Shown one piece after another: positions 1 through 10,423 of a stretch of DNA of 64,000 nucleotides (positions are counted from its first letter, which is position 1; every line of letters begins with the position of its first letter). Source of the DNA: Emiliania huxleyi CCMP1516 (Eukaryota; Haptophyta; Isochrysidales; Noelaerhabdaceae); the NCBI RefSeq assembly GCF_000372725.1, contig NW_005199045.1, positions 282,199-346,198 on the forward strand. The letters run 5' to 3'. The position numbers and the translations under genes are program-made. The notes beneath the pieces were generated by a model. It was not told the DNA's origin, did no database searches, and worked only from the letters and a program-made list of their open reading frames with translations.

Positions 1-582
1 GTGAAGACGGTTCTGCAGGCGAGGTACATGCCTTAGACCGAAGCGGATGCACTTTTGAGAGTTGGCCGCGCGCTTGAGCTTGGACATTGCCGTCCCCTCC
101 TTGCACTGGCCGAGGAAGAGGGGCTTGAACTGGTTCATGCCCGCGTTGATGAAGAGGAGCGTCGGGTCGTCGTGCGGCACCACCGGCGACGACGGCCACC
201 GCGAGTGCGCCGCCTTGTCCGCGAAAAAGTCGATGAAGGCGGACCGCACCTCGGCGGTGGTGCGGAAGGCGCGGCGCGGCGCGGCGAGCGCGTCGGCCGC
301 GGGACCGACGAGGCTGGCGGCGCCAGAGGAGCCGTTCGAACGCAGCCCGTTGATCATCTCCTCGAGCTCCTCTCGGATGCGATGCTCCTCGAGGTAGGAG
401 GTCACCTCGGGAAGGAGGGTTGCGCCGGCCACCGAGTCGATCGGCTCGCCGGGCGGCGCGTCCGCGTGTGACCGAAGAAAGGCGGCCATCGCCGCGAGCG
501 GCTCTGCGGGACGCTTCGCGATCGCGTCGTTGAGCGCTTCCGTCAGGCGGAGCGTGAGGTCCTCCACTCCGCTACGCTCCAT
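1..582 (-). CDS. Alanyl-tRNA synthetase, 5' end (leaves the window)
   Basis: The frame is open from the ATG at 582 to the window edge. Residues about 100-180 match the class II AlaRS N-terminus: a helix VRSAFIDFF, then [23 protein letters not shown], and [10 protein letters not shown] at about positions 72-43. In the family that last motif is followed by AGGKHNDL. Here the match stops after CIR, so a first intron probably begins near position 43. The enzyme charges tRNA-Ala; the ATP-binding Arg-containing motif 2 lies outside the window. Before the core there are about 95 extra residues containing [20 protein letters not shown], which resembles a RIIa/Dpy-30-type dimerisation helix pair. The extension is seen directly; its fold is inference. 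Confidence 0.85.
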   Translation of the reverse strand, partial: MERSGVEDLTLRLTEALNDAIAKRPAEPLAAMAAFLRSHADAPPGEPIDSVAGATLLPEVTSYLEEHRIREELEEMINGLRSNGSSGAASLVGPAADALAAPRRAFRTTAEVRSAFIDFFADKAAHSRWPSSPVVPHDDPTLLFINAGMNQFKPLFLGQCKEGTAMSKLKRAANSQKCIRFGLRHVPRLQNRLH

Positions 583-713
583 TGTCAGAGAGGAGGGCAA
601 AAAGAAAGAAAACACGCGTTGATGGGAGGACGGCACGCCGCCACCACACAGGGATTTTAACCCACAGAGAGGAGGGCATCGAACTGAAAATAACGTGAAG
701 GGTCTTTTTTTCA

Positions 714-2123
714 TCACCTCCTTGGCATGGAGGGCGGCATGGAGGGCGGCGGCACGCTTGCCCCCGGAGCCGGACGCGTCTGCAGCAGCGGCGGTGTCGC
801 GGAGCCAGAGAGAAGCAGATCGTCGATGGGGCTGCCGCCCCCGAAGTGCCACGTCATCTCGTCGGGCCCCGGCGGCGGCGGCGCGCCGGCCTCGGCGAGC
901 GGGCCGAGAGCGAGCGAGATCTCCGCGAGGAAGGGCGCGAGGCCGGCCTCCAACGCAGACCCAGACGCCTCGCCCGCCTGCGCCGCCGCCGCAAACCCCT
1001 CGACACGCCCCTGGGCTGATGCGGTGCGAGCCTCAGGAGTGTCGCGCTCGGGCGGCGGGGCCGGCAAGAGAGGAATCGCAGCGGCCCACGGCAGAGCCAC
1101 CTTGCTCTTGAGCGTGCGGCCGACCGAGAAGGCGACCCAGCCGCCGGAGGTGGACAGCGCGGCGGCCTCGGCCAAGCCGGGCAGCGGGACCGGAAGCTCG
1201 TCCTTGAGGATCACGAGCCTCGGGCCCGAGCAGTCGGATGTCTGGTTCACGACGCGGTGCGCAGGCAAGCGCGAGCCTGGGGACGGCTCGTTCCAGAAGC
1301 CGCGCCCGTGGCGGTTGGCGATCTCGTCGGAGCCCGCGCCGATGGGCATGCGCACCCTCGACGCCGGCACAAACACGCCCCGCTGCCGGCAGCCCCCGCA
1401 GAACCTCTCGCGAAAGGCGGCGGTCGACGCCTGCGGAGGCAGCGCCTCGCAGCCCAGCGCGCCGCCCGAGACGACGTCGCCCCAGCACGTCTCCGTGTAG
1501 CGCGTGCGCTTCGGGGGTGGAGCGTCGGAGCTGGCGGCCTCGCGGGCCGGGGGCCTCGCCTCGTCCATCAGCCCTGGCCACCGCGAAGGCGCCGCCGCCC
1601 CAGAGCACGAACCCTCCTCCGCCTGCTCAGCTGCCTCGGTCGAGACGAAGCGCTGCCCTCGCTGCCAGAGGGACGCGCCAGAGCCCAGCTCGAGGGCGAC
1701 GCTTGTCGCGACCGGTGTGGCCGGCAGGGTGGGCGGTGTCGGGGGAATCAAGCCCGCAGCAGGCGCTGTCGGAGGCGCCGTGCCCGCCGCGCTGAGAAGC
1801 CATGCCAGCACACGCTCGGGATCTGCCAACGCCTGCTCGGCTGTCATCACAGCGGCGAGCCGAGGCACGCGTGTGATCGCTTTGCGGCATACTGCGAGCA
1901 GCGCAGCGCTGTGAAGTTCGCGGCGCGTGGCGTACTCGCTGCGGAGCTGCTCGAATCCTTGCTCCACATCGGTCAGCTCTCGGCAGCCGCGACCAGCTCC
2001 TCCAGCTCCCTGACGTTCGCCGCCTCCCGCTCCAAGGCGGCGGCCAGCCTCTCCTCTTCGGCACGCTGGTGAGCAGCGGCGGCTTGCCGCAGCGCGACGA
2101 GGCTGCCCGGCGCGGGGATCATG
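714..2123 (-). CDS. Hypothetical coiled-coil protein with Cys motif, apparent frameshift
   Basis: From ATG 2123 the frame reads a coiled coil ([20 protein letters not shown]) and stops at 1973-1975. The neighbouring frame carries straight on with the same heptad character ([13 protein letters not shown]) and stays open to 714. The central part has a CxxC motif ([10 protein letters not shown]), then FWNEPSPGS and [17 protein letters not shown], followed by a Pro/Ala-rich tail. No intron boundary of usable size separates the two frames, so a one-base indel (real or assembly) at about 1973-1985 is the simplest reading. I do not recognise the family. The next feature leftwards is the AlaRS promoter region at 583-713. 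Confidence 0.45.
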   Translation of the reverse strand, partial: HDPRAGQPRRAAASRRCSPACRRGEAGRRLGAGGGERQGAGGAGRGCRELTDVEQGFEQLRSEYATRRELHSAALLAVCRKAITRVPRLAAVMTAEQALADPERVLAWLLSAAGTAPPTAPAAGLIPPTPPTLPATPVATSVALELGSGASLWQRGQRFVSTEAAEQAEEGSCSGAAAPSRWPGLMDEARPPAREAASSDAPPPKRTRYTETCWGDVVSGGALGCEALPPQASTAAFRERFCGGCRQRGVFVPASRVRMPIGAGSDEIANRHGRGFWNEPSPGSRLPAHRVVNQTSDCSGPRLVILKDELPVPLPGLAEAAALSTSGGWVAFSVGRTLKSKVALPWAAAIPLLPAPPPERDTPEARTASAQGRVEGFAAAAQAGEASGSALEAGLAPFLAEISLALGPLAEAGAPPPPGPDEMTWHFGGGSPIDDLLLSGSATPPLLQTRPAPGASVPPPSMPPSMPRR

Positions 2124-2886
2124 GCACAGGAATGAGAGCGTCGGCGAGAGAGGGGGGGGAGATAGGAAACGCCGATGACGCGACATGATAGCCGAGATTG
2201 TGCTGGGTTCTTTTTTCCCCAAACGATAAAATAAACTCGCGTCGGCATCATCACGGCGCTCGTGCAGGCCAGACAGACACTGGCAGAGACAGATGTCCTC
2301 TCCGCCAGCCCGCCAAACGAGGTGTCGCCTCAGATGTTGCCCCAGACCAGCTCTCAGTACTCAGACTCAGGGAAACTCGAGAGTTGCCAGAATGCAGCTC
2401 CAAACACCCTCAACAAAACAACTCTCTCTAACACCCTCTGGTTTCCCGGGAAATTTCCGGAAACGAAAAGCGCTGCGGACCTTCTCATTCCTTTTTGGTT
2501 TCCGGAAACGTGTGTGTGCAGGCCAAATTGGCCTTTCCGAGGGTTTCCTCGCACCCTACCTGCTTTCCTTTCCGTGTTTCCTGCTAGTTTCCCTACAGCC
2601 CCCTCTAGTTTCCTGGGGAAACTCCGGGGAAACCATCCATTTTTGAACCATTTTTCCGGGCTCTGTCCTCTGAGCCGAGTCTGAGGCTGTTTTGGGGCCA
2701 AAATCAGCAAAATCGGCAAAATACCGGGTATTTTGCAAGGCTGTCGATCCCTCTTCCCAGATGGGCGGCTACCGCACACGCCGGTGCGGCTTCATTCTCC
2801 TTGCCTCTGCGCCTCCCCTCCCCCTCCCCCTTGCCTCATCCACCCGCGAGCCTACCAATAATCGACACTTCCCCTTGTCCACGCAG
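2124..2886. other. Non-coding, repeat-derived stretch
   Basis: AT-richer than its surroundings, with CCGGGAAA/TTTCCGG-like words scattered through 2450-2640. It holds the dispersed repeat annotated at 2655-2745. A pyrimidine-rich stretch at 2808-2886 ends in CAG and forms the acceptor of the next exon. No gene seen. Confidence 0.5.
2655..2745 (+). repeat. Dispersed repeat copy related to the 44 kb MITE
   Basis: Carries CTGAGCCGAGTCTGAGGCTG, then AAAATCAGCAAAATCGGCAA and a CCGGGTATTTTGC word. The same order occurs on the opposite strand at 44205-44295, inside the inverted-repeat element at 43941-44406. The CCGGGTATTTT word also recurs near 14880-14900. Confidence 0.65.
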
Positions 2887-3172
2887 TTTGCACGAGCTCA
2901 GCCCCTCCTTCTCGCCGGCCGACCTGGCGCACCCGGGTGCGGCCGGCCGGTCGCTTGGGGTACTGCAGTGCCGGCTGCATTCGGGGGACGTCCTCTACCT
3001 GCCACCGGAGTGGTGGCATCAGGTGGCGACGCGGAGCGGTCCTGGCGGGGGGCTGAGCGTCGCGCTCAACTGGTGGCAGGGGCCGGAGCTTCTCGGCGAG
3101 ACGCACAACGCGTACTGGGCGCGGCCGTACCTGCAGGCGCTGCGCTCGCTGAGCGTCGCCGCGCCGCGCTAG
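2887..3172 (+). CDS. JmjC/cupin-8 type protein, terminal exon only
   Basis: A pyrimidine-rich acceptor ending in CAG at 2886 opens a frame that ends at TAG 3170-3172. It encodes LHSGDVLYLPPEWWHQV followed by LSVALNWW, the C-terminal half of the double-stranded beta-helix of JmjC/cupin-8 hydroxylases (the conserved GD-x-L-x-IP-x-x-WWH motif). The His of WWH is the usual third iron ligand. The HxD iron-binding exon and any start codon are not found upstream. The copy is therefore either partial or has distant 5' exons. A second gene of this type lies at 48132-49231. Confidence 0.55.
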
Positions 3173-4567
3173 AAGCTCTGCGCGGCGCTCGCCGACACAG
3201 GCAGCCCGCTCGGGCGTCGCGTTTGCCGCGGGCTGACGGCGCTCCACACGGCGGTGCAGGGCAGGTGGAGCTGGGCCGCGTCGGTCCTCGGATCGAGGAG
3301 TGCGTAGGGCTCCCGCCTCTCCCTCCCGGAAACTCTCGTAAAGGCCAATTCGCCGGCCTCTTCGACGGCCCATAAGGGGCCCTCCCCTCATGTAAAATGT
3401 AATCTGTGTGTGAAAAGAAAGCCAATCGCTGCATCTCATTGAGACGTCATCCCCAGTCCCCCCCCCCCCCCCCCCCGCAGACAGCACCCGGTGCAGGATC
3501 TTCAAGGCGGAGGTCCGTTCTTGGTTCGCACGGCGCGCCGCTGCCGCCCCTGACCGCCCTCACGCCCGCTGCCGCACATTGACCAAACATACGCACCGCG
3601 CGAAGCGGCATCTGGAAGGAGGCCTCGCCTCTCTGCACGACAGTGGCGGCGTGTCTGCGCCTCGCACCACTCGTGCCTGCGCCTCACACCTGGCCGTGGC
3701 TCTCGCAGGCGCTCAGCAGCCGCTCCCTCGGCGGCCGCCGCGTGATGGACGATTTCCTCGACTTTCCCTACTACGACTTACCGCTGCAGCGGGCCGCGGG
3801 TTGAGGTCAAAGTGTGCAGCAGGATGTCGAGGTCAGGAAACACCAGATTTTGAACTTGCCCGAGACGGCCCGGGATGGTCCCGCGCCGTAGCCCCGGTGC
3901 CGGCGCATCACGTCTCAGCCGCGAGGGGCCGGTTCTGCCGCGCAGTCGAGCAGCAGGAGCTCAGGGGCAACTTTGTCGACAAACATGCTGAGGGAAGCGG
4001 CACTGGCGGCACGCCGGGACGAACCCGATCATATTGTTCAGATCCACGGCGGCGAGCCACCGCGAGCCCACCGGAGAGCTGGGAGCCGCGGCACTAGACC
4101 GCGCCGCCAGCGAGGCGAGAGCAGCAGCCGACGACCGGCCGTGACATGGCAGTTAGAACGGCGGGTTTTGAGTCGCTGGGAAGAGGAGACCTGCAAGCGC
4201 GTGGCGTGGTGCGGTTGAGCATCCCTCCGGGGGCCCCTCTGCGCCGGGGAGGCGTTGTTGGAGGCTAGGACGCAAGCGTCCGTCGCCCTTTTCAAACTCG
4301 GGGCCCACTCCGCTACGGCCTACGCTCCGACCCGAATTTGGAGGGCCATGAAATTTAAGGTGTTGCTGCGCAAAAGGGGTCGGACACAGGGCGCAGCTCA
4401 TGCTAAGAGCTAGAAGGGGAGATAGAGAGAACAACCACCCTGTGCCGTTACACCAACCCACAAATGAGGCAAGTGGTACATGTATCCCGTACCACTTTTT
4501 GATATAGTGCAGGCCTAGGTAGGGCTTGATTAGCCAAAAACTCTCATACCGGTAAATATTGAGCACT
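3173..4567. other. Intergenic, no supported gene
   Basis: Contains a poly-C run at about 3460-3477. A short open frame at 3583-3804 (+) ends in FPYYDLPLQRAAG and might be a terminal exon, but nothing recognisable supports it. No other coding signal seen. Confidence 0.4.
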
Positions 4568-4636
4568 GGCCTTAAGGGGCCTAGAGAACACCCCCCCATC
4601 ACCCCCCCCCCTCTCCCTATAAGCTAAAAGACGTAC
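4568..4636 (+). repeat. Dispersed leader-like repeat R1, degenerate copy
   Basis: Reads GGGGCCTAGAGAACAC, a C/T-rich tract, then AAGCTAAAAG and CGTACG. It matches the better copies at 6606-6780 (complement) and 51886-51946. In this copy the pyrimidine tract lacks the CCCAG end. Confidence 0.6.
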
Positions 4637-4833
4637 GAACTCCCCTGCAACCGGAGAAAAATCGGTCGGCGTTCCCTCCGCCGGGCCCCAGTTCCCGTTC
4701 CCCGAGTCCTCCTCTCCATTTGCGACCGCGGATCATAGCAAGACCATGAGATGCTCATGCTAAAAGAAGAGCTCGTTCAGCTGGATCCGGAAAGGCTTGC
4801 TTGCGGGAGAGATAGTCTGGTGCACTACCTCTC

Positions 4834-4866
4834 TCGCACAACACTGGGCACGGGACTGGCGCGCAC
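4834..4866 (+). repeat. Dispersed 33-bp repeat R3
   Basis: Identical over 33 bp to 30784-30816. Both copies begin TCGCACAACACTGGGCACGG. A looser copy follows at about 4893-4930. Confidence 0.6.
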
Positions 4867-5020
4867 GAATTCTGATGCCCCGCCTCTCTCACAGCACACT
4901 GGCACGACAAGGGCGTGGACTGGCGCACACTAGCAAGGAAAAGAATTGGCGTTGCGCCGCCCGACAGTCGAGTCCAGAAACTTAAACAATTCCTTCTACG
5001 TCAACAGTTCCTTCAACCAG

Positions 5021-6571
5021 TCAAGGGTCCTTGAACACTTGCAGCGTCGTGCCCATCATCACGACCAGCTCGCCGTGAGGGCCGACGGCGGGCTCGGCCT
5101 GCGCACTCTCGCCCTGGAAGGAGGAGATTAGACTGCCGTCGGTGCCATTTAGGGCGTAGAGCACGCCATTCGCATACGAGATGTATACAACCCCGTCCGC
5201 GCCAACCATGGGGGAGGCGAACGAATCTGGAAAGTTGATGCGCGCCGGAAGCCCGCGCCATGCAGGCCGCTGGCCAGCGGGCATCCACCCATTGTAGGGG
5301 GGCGTATCAAAGGTCCAAAGCGCCGCGCCTGTGGTCGCGTGCAGCGCCACCACCCTGCCGCGATAAGTTCCGTCGAACCTGGCGTAGCCATCACTATCCT
5401 CCGGAGCGCCCGGGTGGAGCAAGTATGAGAGGCCAAGAGGTGGCGTCAGCCCGACGCCAAGAACAAGCGTGGGGACGCCCGCGATCGTGGAGATCGCTGC
5501 GGCGTTGGCCACGAGGGAGAGCTCGGGGAAGGTATGCTCCCACGCGAGTTCGAGCGACGTCTCTTGGTAGGCGCGTGCCACGCCCGTGTACCAGTCGGCG
5601 TTGCCGGTGACGTATATCAGCCCTCCGTGCGAGATGCTCGTGCCGCCAAGCGAGTCTGCAAGATCGTGATATGACCCGTCGTGCTGCGCGGGTAGGGAAG
5701 CGGGACCTGTCTGCGGGAGGGTGATTGGCGGCGTGCTCCACAATCTGGCACCGCTGCTGCGATCGAGGCACCACAGCGCCCCCTCGGTGTCGGAATAGAT
5801 GACTGCTCGACTCGTAATGATCGGCATGTGGTTGTACGTCGACGAGGGCAGCTCGTGCACCCACAGGTCTTCGCCGGTGCGAGGCGCGAGGGCGCGCAAC
5901 TGTCCTCCCGTCGCACCGTCCGTTGGTGCCCCTGGCTCGCCGGACCAGGTTGTTGCAACGAGAATGCCTTCATCGCCAGCCAGAGAGAAAGCGTCTAGCG
6001 TTCCGCGACTCCCCGCGAACTGGCGAATCCACCGAGGATGCCCAGTCGCAGCGTCGAGCGCGTACACATTGCCCGCCCCGTCGGAGACGAAGAGTGAGCC
6101 CTGCAGAAGGACAGGGGAGGACGGGTATACCCACCCCATATGATAGGTCCAGAGCACGCGACCCTCTGGACTGATGCATATTATCGCGCCGCACGTTGAC
6201 GCGACGAAGATGTTCCCAGTGGCATCAATGACTGGAGTGGCGTATGTCACCGAGCCGACAAAGAAGCTCCACGCGGGAGCGCTCAGATCGCGCGCTGCGG
6301 CCCTTGGAGATGACGAAGTGCGGTTCAGGTCAAAGCCCTTCCGCGGCCACGAAGCAGTGGCGGCTGGCGCAACTGGTGCTGGAAGATGCCTTTGCGCTTT
6401 TGCGTCGATAAAAGTCAGCATGGGGTGCTCGCACGATGGTTTCCCGCCCGCCGCTGCTTCGGCCGCGATCAGGCCGAGGAATGCCAGAGTCACAAAGGTA
6501 CAGCAGCTGAAAGTAATGCGCAGGCATAAGGAGCGGTGCGGCGGCGGCCGCGGCTTGGGCGGGGCCAGCAT
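5021..6571 (-). CDS. Secreted or anchored PQQ-type beta-propeller protein
   Basis: One uninterrupted exon, 516 aa from ATG 6571 (an in-frame ATG at 6625 lies inside a tandem repeat). Residues about 13-37 form a hydrophobic leader (FVTLAFLGLIAAEAAA), so secretion or membrane anchoring is likely. The rest repeats blade motifs of the PQQ/outer-membrane-assembly propeller family: VYALDAATGHPRW, LWCLDRSSGARLW, VVALHATTGAALWTFD, VLYALNGTDGSLI. Those A/L-D-x-x-T/S-G-x-x-x-W turns are the family hallmark. No catalytic dehydrogenase motif was recognised, so it may be a scaffold or binding propeller. It is intronless, unlike most neighbours. Its 5' flank is the duplicated R1 repeat. Confidence 0.8.
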   Translation of the reverse strand: MLAPPKPRPPPHRSLCLRITFSCCTFVTLAFLGLIAAEAAAGGKPSCEHPMLTFIDAKAQRHLPAPVAPAATASWPRKGFDLNRTSSSPRAAARDLSAPAWSFFVGSVTYATPVIDATGNIFVASTCGAIICISPEGRVLWTYHMGWVYPSSPVLLQGSLFVSDGAGNVYALDAATGHPRWIRQFAGSRGTLDAFSLAGDEGILVATTWSGEPGAPTDGATGGQLRALAPRTGEDLWVHELPSSTYNHMPIITSRAVIYSDTEGALWCLDRSSGARLWSTPPITLPQTGPASLPAQHDGSYHDLADSLGGTSISHGGLIYVTGNADWYTGVARAYQETSLELAWEHTFPELSLVANAAAISTIAGVPTLVLGVGLTPPLGLSYLLHPGAPEDSDGYARFDGTYRGRVVALHATTGAALWTFDTPPYNGWMPAGQRPAWRGLPARINFPDSFASPMVGADGVVYISYANGVLYALNGTDGSLISSFQGESAQAEPAVGPHGELVVMMGTTLQVFKDP

Positions 6572-6605
6572 GTGCGTGGTTTGAAAACTCACTCTACACG
6601 CGGAC

Positions 6606-6763
6606 CTGACTGATAGGAGCGTCATTTTCAGTGTACGTACGTACTTTTAGCTTACTGGGAGAAAAGAGAGAGGGGGGTTGTGTTCTGACTGATAGGAGCG
6701 TCATTTTCAGTGTACGTACGTACTTTTAGCTTACTGGGAGAAAAGAGAGAGGGGGGTTGTGTT
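6606..6763 (-). repeat. Perfect 79-bp tandem duplication (repeat R1) at the 5' end of the PQQ gene
   Basis: Two direct copies, 6606-6684 and 6685-6763. In the sense of the downstream PQQ gene each reads a C/T tract ending TTTTCTCCCAG, then TAAGCTAAAAGTACGTACG and an ATG. Further R1 sequence (CTAGGCCCCTAAGGGCCC) continues to about 6784. A near-identical copy precedes the hydrolase gene at 52024 in the same gene-relative orientation. Confidence 0.85.
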
Positions 6764-6795
6764 CTCTAGGCCCCTAAGGGCCCTACGTCTCTCTC

Positions 6796-6839
6796 TCTTA
6801 CGTACATTCCCGGAGGAGGACTGCTGACGGGGTTTGCGA
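6796..6839 (+). repeat. Dispersed repeat R2
   Basis: A ~44-bp block containing TTCCCGGAGGAGGACTGCTG, matching 32449-32492. Both copies lie shortly after a TTTTCAGTGTAYGTA word. Confidence 0.65.
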
Positions 6840-7178
6840 GCGATGAGGAGCGATCCGAACGTGGTATTCGGGTGATCAGATCACTACCGCCGAAACGCAA
6901 GAGCACTGCGACGCATCGGGCTCATGCTAGCATCCACCATTTTGTACCCACCCCCCCTACCTACTTCGTGGGGACCCCCCCGCCGGTCGGTGGTCTGCCC
7001 CCAGATGACTATCAGATCTCAAAGCGACACGACGCCCCAGGACGCCACGCGCGCCGCGCGGAGAACTGGCTGAACTCAGAACATTTCCTTTTCTTTAAAG
7101 TGCAAAGAAAAATCATCGTCGTCGGCGCACGGAGCCGCGGCGTGAGCACCTGCATAGTCCCAATTCTTTGTGTGCTTC

Positions 7179-8211
7179 ATGTCGCCCGAGAACACCCAGC
7201 GGCCACAGGTGTCCGAGCGCCTCATGCTGATCCCAGCCATCCTCAAGAACAGCACGACTGGCTACAAAAACGTGAGCTACAAACGCCGCGAGCAGAAGTT
7301 TGAGGCGAAGGTGAACGATGGCGGCAAGCGTGTCTCCCTCGGCCACTTCGACACCGCCGAAGAGGCGGCCGTTGCCTACGCTCGCTCAGAGTACGGCCGC
7401 GCCGACGCCGCAAAGCTGCTGCAGCCCCGCGCTGCCCCCTCTGCCGCTGGCGCAGAGGCGATACGGCAGGCGGAGAGGGAGGGGCTGACTCTGGCCGCCA
7501 GCAGCAGCGGCAGCAGCGGCTACAAGGGCGTCAGTTACTGCCCCAAGCAGAGCGGCACCAAGAAGTACGAGCTGAGGGTGAAGATTGGCGGCAAAGATGT
7601 CCACCTAGGACGCTTCGCCACCGCCGAGCAGGCTGCGCTCTTCTACGCCCGCAGGGAGGCGGGCAGGGACACCAGCGATCTCACCGCGCCGCCGCCGCCG
7701 CCGCCGCCACCCGCTGCCGCTGGCGCCAAGGCAGTCCAGCAAGCGGGGCTGGAGGGCCTCACGCTGGCTACGAGCAGAAGCAGCAACAGCGGCTACAAAG
7801 GCGTGCAGTTCAAGCCGAAGCAGCAAAGCAGCAATACGTACGAGCAGCAGGTGAGTGTTGGCAGCGTCGAGGGTGACAGCTGTGACCCGGCGGACATTGC
7901 CGCTGCCGTGGCTCTCGCTGCTCTCCGACCCGCCTTGCGCGAGCGAGCAGAGGGCGGCGAGGCGGCAGGCGCGCGCAGCAGAACAGGCGAGGGCGGAGGT
8001 TGCAGCGGTGGCGGCGACGCAGGCGGCGGCGTGTGCTGCCCCGCCATGGGATGACGAGGTGGAGGCGGAGGCGGAGGTGGAGAGCGATAGCGAGGAGTCG
8101 GAGATAGATGGAGGTGGAGGGAGGCCCGCGGCCGCGCCGCAGCCGAGGGCGGCGCCAGCTCTTTGCGCAGCAGCAGAGGAGGAGGCACCTCATTTGCGTG
8201 GACGACAATAA
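7179..8211 (+). CDS. AP2-domain protein with two to three AP2-like repeats
   Basis: Exon 1 runs 7179-7850 from ATG 7179 and exon 2 runs 7951-8211. The 100-bp intron has a clean GTGAGT donor and a CAG acceptor, and the join keeps the frame. Two AP2/ERF-like units are clear: TGYKNVSYKRREQKF...VSLGHFDTAEEAA and GYKGVSYCPKQSG...VHLGRFATAEQAA. A third starts (GYKGVQFKPKQQ) but loses its second half at the splice. Exon 2 is Ala-rich and then acidic (DDEVEAEAEVESDSEESE), ending LRGRQ. AP2 domains bind DNA, so a nuclear transcriptional role is likely. The truncated third unit could mean another splice form. Confidence 0.75.
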
Positions 8212-8397
8212 ATAAAAGAATTCTGATCCCAGATGGGTAATAAAAAATCAAAACGGCCTGGGGTACCACATACAACAGGACAGGAGACCCTGGTAGTTTG
8301 ATGGAGGAACCCAACAGTTAGATCCGAAAAAAGGCCGGGCGAGCCGCAGAGGATTGGACCAGCAGCAAGCCAGCCCGGCTAGCCGCACGGCCTGGCG
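8212..8397. other. Short intergenic spacer
   Basis: Contains AATAAATAAAAG at 8209-8220, a plausible poly(A) signal for the AP2 gene, then the presumed promoter of the nuclease gene. No TATA box was identified with confidence. Confidence 0.4.
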
Positions 8398-10423
8398 ATG
8401 GAGAATGGCGTAGAAAACCGCCCGGGGCTCGCTGCCTGCGAGCCCAGGAAGCGGCGCCGGCGTTTCGAGTGTGTCATCTGCCTCAGCGATCTGTGCGAGC
8501 TGGACCGCCGCAGCCGAGTCGCGCACATCCACTGCTGCCGCCTGCAGCAGGGAGTCGACGAGGAGGAGCAGCGAGAGGCTGCCGAGGAGGAGTTTGCAGG
8601 AAGATTAGCCGAGGGTGAGGGCGAGGAGGCCGAGGGTGAGGGCGAGTGCGAGGAGGAGGAGGAGGAGGAGGAGGAGGAGGAGGAGGAGGAGGAGGAGGAG
8701 GAGGAGGAGGAGCCGGGGAACGCAGGCGGCGAGAGCGAGGCGGTCGCGCCGCCGCCCGTGTCCGATGGCGTACCGCCAGCAGCGCCCGTAGCCGGGCGAA
8801 GTGAGGCGACAGACGCGGTGGGAGTGATGCTGCAGTCGGCGCGCAGGGTTTGGGGAAAGCCAAACGTCTTCCAACGCATGATGTCGGCCGCCGCCGCCGC
8901 CGGCGGCGGCGGCGCCGACGAGGGAGTGCTCGGCGCGGAGGAGGATGTGCCGCCGGCCGGACGCGGCCGCGGTAAGGGCAGAGGCAAAGGTGGAGGCAGA
9001 GGCGGCGGTGGCGGCAGGGGCGGCCGCAGTGGTTTCGGCGGCGGCGGGCCGCTGCCGCACTTCAAGTTCGTGTCTGGCACGCCGTTTGTGGTGGACGGCT
9101 TCGGCGAGCCGCCGCGAGAGGGGCGGCTCTACTTCCTCACCCACTTCCACGCCGACCACTACTGCGGACTCAGCCGGCGATGGTCGGACGGGCGCGTGTG
9201 CCTAGAAGGGGACGGAGTCCTGCACTCCAACCAGCGCTCGAGAGGAGGCGGGTTCAGCTGTCTTCGGCCGCATTCCGCAGTATCCGCTGTATTCGTACCC
9301 CTCGTGTTCACACGGTGCTCTGAATGCTCTGCACAATACCGTCCTCCCGGCCTGATGTTGGCGTTTTCAGCACGTAGGCTTGCCGGCTCCTCTAGCCAGA
9401 TCGTCTGCTCGCACATCACGGCGCGGCTGGTCGCGCGCAGGCTGGGCGTGCCCGAGGAGAAGCTGCGGCCGCTGCCGCTGCGCACGCCCGCGGCCGTCGG
9501 CGGCGGCGGCGTCTCTGCCACCGTCGAGCTGATTGACGCCAACCACTGCCCGGGCGCCGTCCTCCTTCTCTTCCGGCTCTCGGACGGGCGCCGTCTCTCC
9601 CCATCTCTCCCCATCTCTCCCCACATCTCCCCGTCTCTCCCCATCTCTCCCCACATCGCCCCATCTCTCCCCACATCTCCCAATCTCGCCCCAGATCGCC
9701 CCAGATCGCCCCAGATCGCCCCAGATCGCCCCAGATCGCCCCAGATCGCCCCATATCTCCCCACATCTCCCCATCTCTCCCCAGATCGCCCCATATCTCC
9801 CCATATCTCCCCAGGAGCGCGTCTTCCTCCTCGCTGCGCGCAGCCTCGGCCTCCGCCTTCACGTCAGCGCCGCGCGCCTCGCCACCCTCTCCTGCCTCGA
9901 CCTTCCGCGCGCCGACGTCGAGCGGCTCACGACGGACGCATCGGCGACGCGCTGGGCTGTCGTGCCGATGGGGCGATCTCGCGTCAATCTCGACCGCGTC
10001 AATCTCGGGGCGATCTCGGGGCGATCTTGGGCGATCTCGGGTAGGCACCTGCGCTTCGACCGCATCAAGGCGATGCTGCAGTCGAGCAACGGCCGGTTCA
10101 CCGCCGCCGTCGCGTTTCGTCCGACCGGCTGGTGCGCCTCCTCGTCGGCGGCTGGAGCAGGCGCCGCCGGACGGACGCTGCGCGCCGGCGCGACGCGCAT
10201 CATCGAGGTGCCCTACTCGGAGCACTCCTCGTTCGGCGAGCTGCAGGCGTGCGTGCGGGAGCTGCGGCCCGACCACATCGTCCCAACGGTGGGCGAGGCG
10301 AAGGCGGCGCGGGCGGCGTGCGAGCAGCTGCGCGGCCCGAAGGCAGCCCCTGTCCAGGCCACCCTCGCAGCCAGCGCCGCCAGCGCACACATCACAGTTT
10401 CGGTAGGTGAGTGTGGAGTGTAA
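8398..10423 (+). CDS. SNM1/DCLRE1A-type DNA cross-link repair nuclease, one catalytic exon missing
   Basis: Proposed exons: 8398-9197, 9396 to about 9590, 9815-9972, 10045-10423. The N-terminus has CVICLSDLCELDRRSRVAHIHCC, split here as CVIC...HIHCC, a UBZ4-like finger. A poly-Glu run coded by GAG repeats follows (8650-8713), then a Gly-rich linker. The metallo-beta-lactamase/beta-CASP core shows HFKFVSGTPFVVDGF, THFHADHYCGL (HxHxDH), VCSHITARLV, IDANHCPGAV, then VFLLAARSLG, FRPTGWC and VPYSEHSS. The family segment carrying HTGDFR and YLDTTYC should lie between DANHCPGAV and VFLLAARSLG. It is absent: only a CCCATCTCTCC minisatellite (about 9598-9814) is there. The gene is therefore either broken or mis-assembled. 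The C-terminus after 10400 may continue past a GTAGGTGAG donor-like site. Confidence 0.8.
9598..9814 (+). repeat. Intronic CTCCCCAT/GATCGCCCCA minisatellite
   Basis: About 215 bp of 10-bp units (CCCATCTCTC, CCCAGATCGC), ending CTCCCCAG just before the exon starting GAGCGCGTC. The same unit family fills introns of the genes at 32795-34471 and 37471-40134, always in the sense strand of the gene. Confidence 0.85.
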
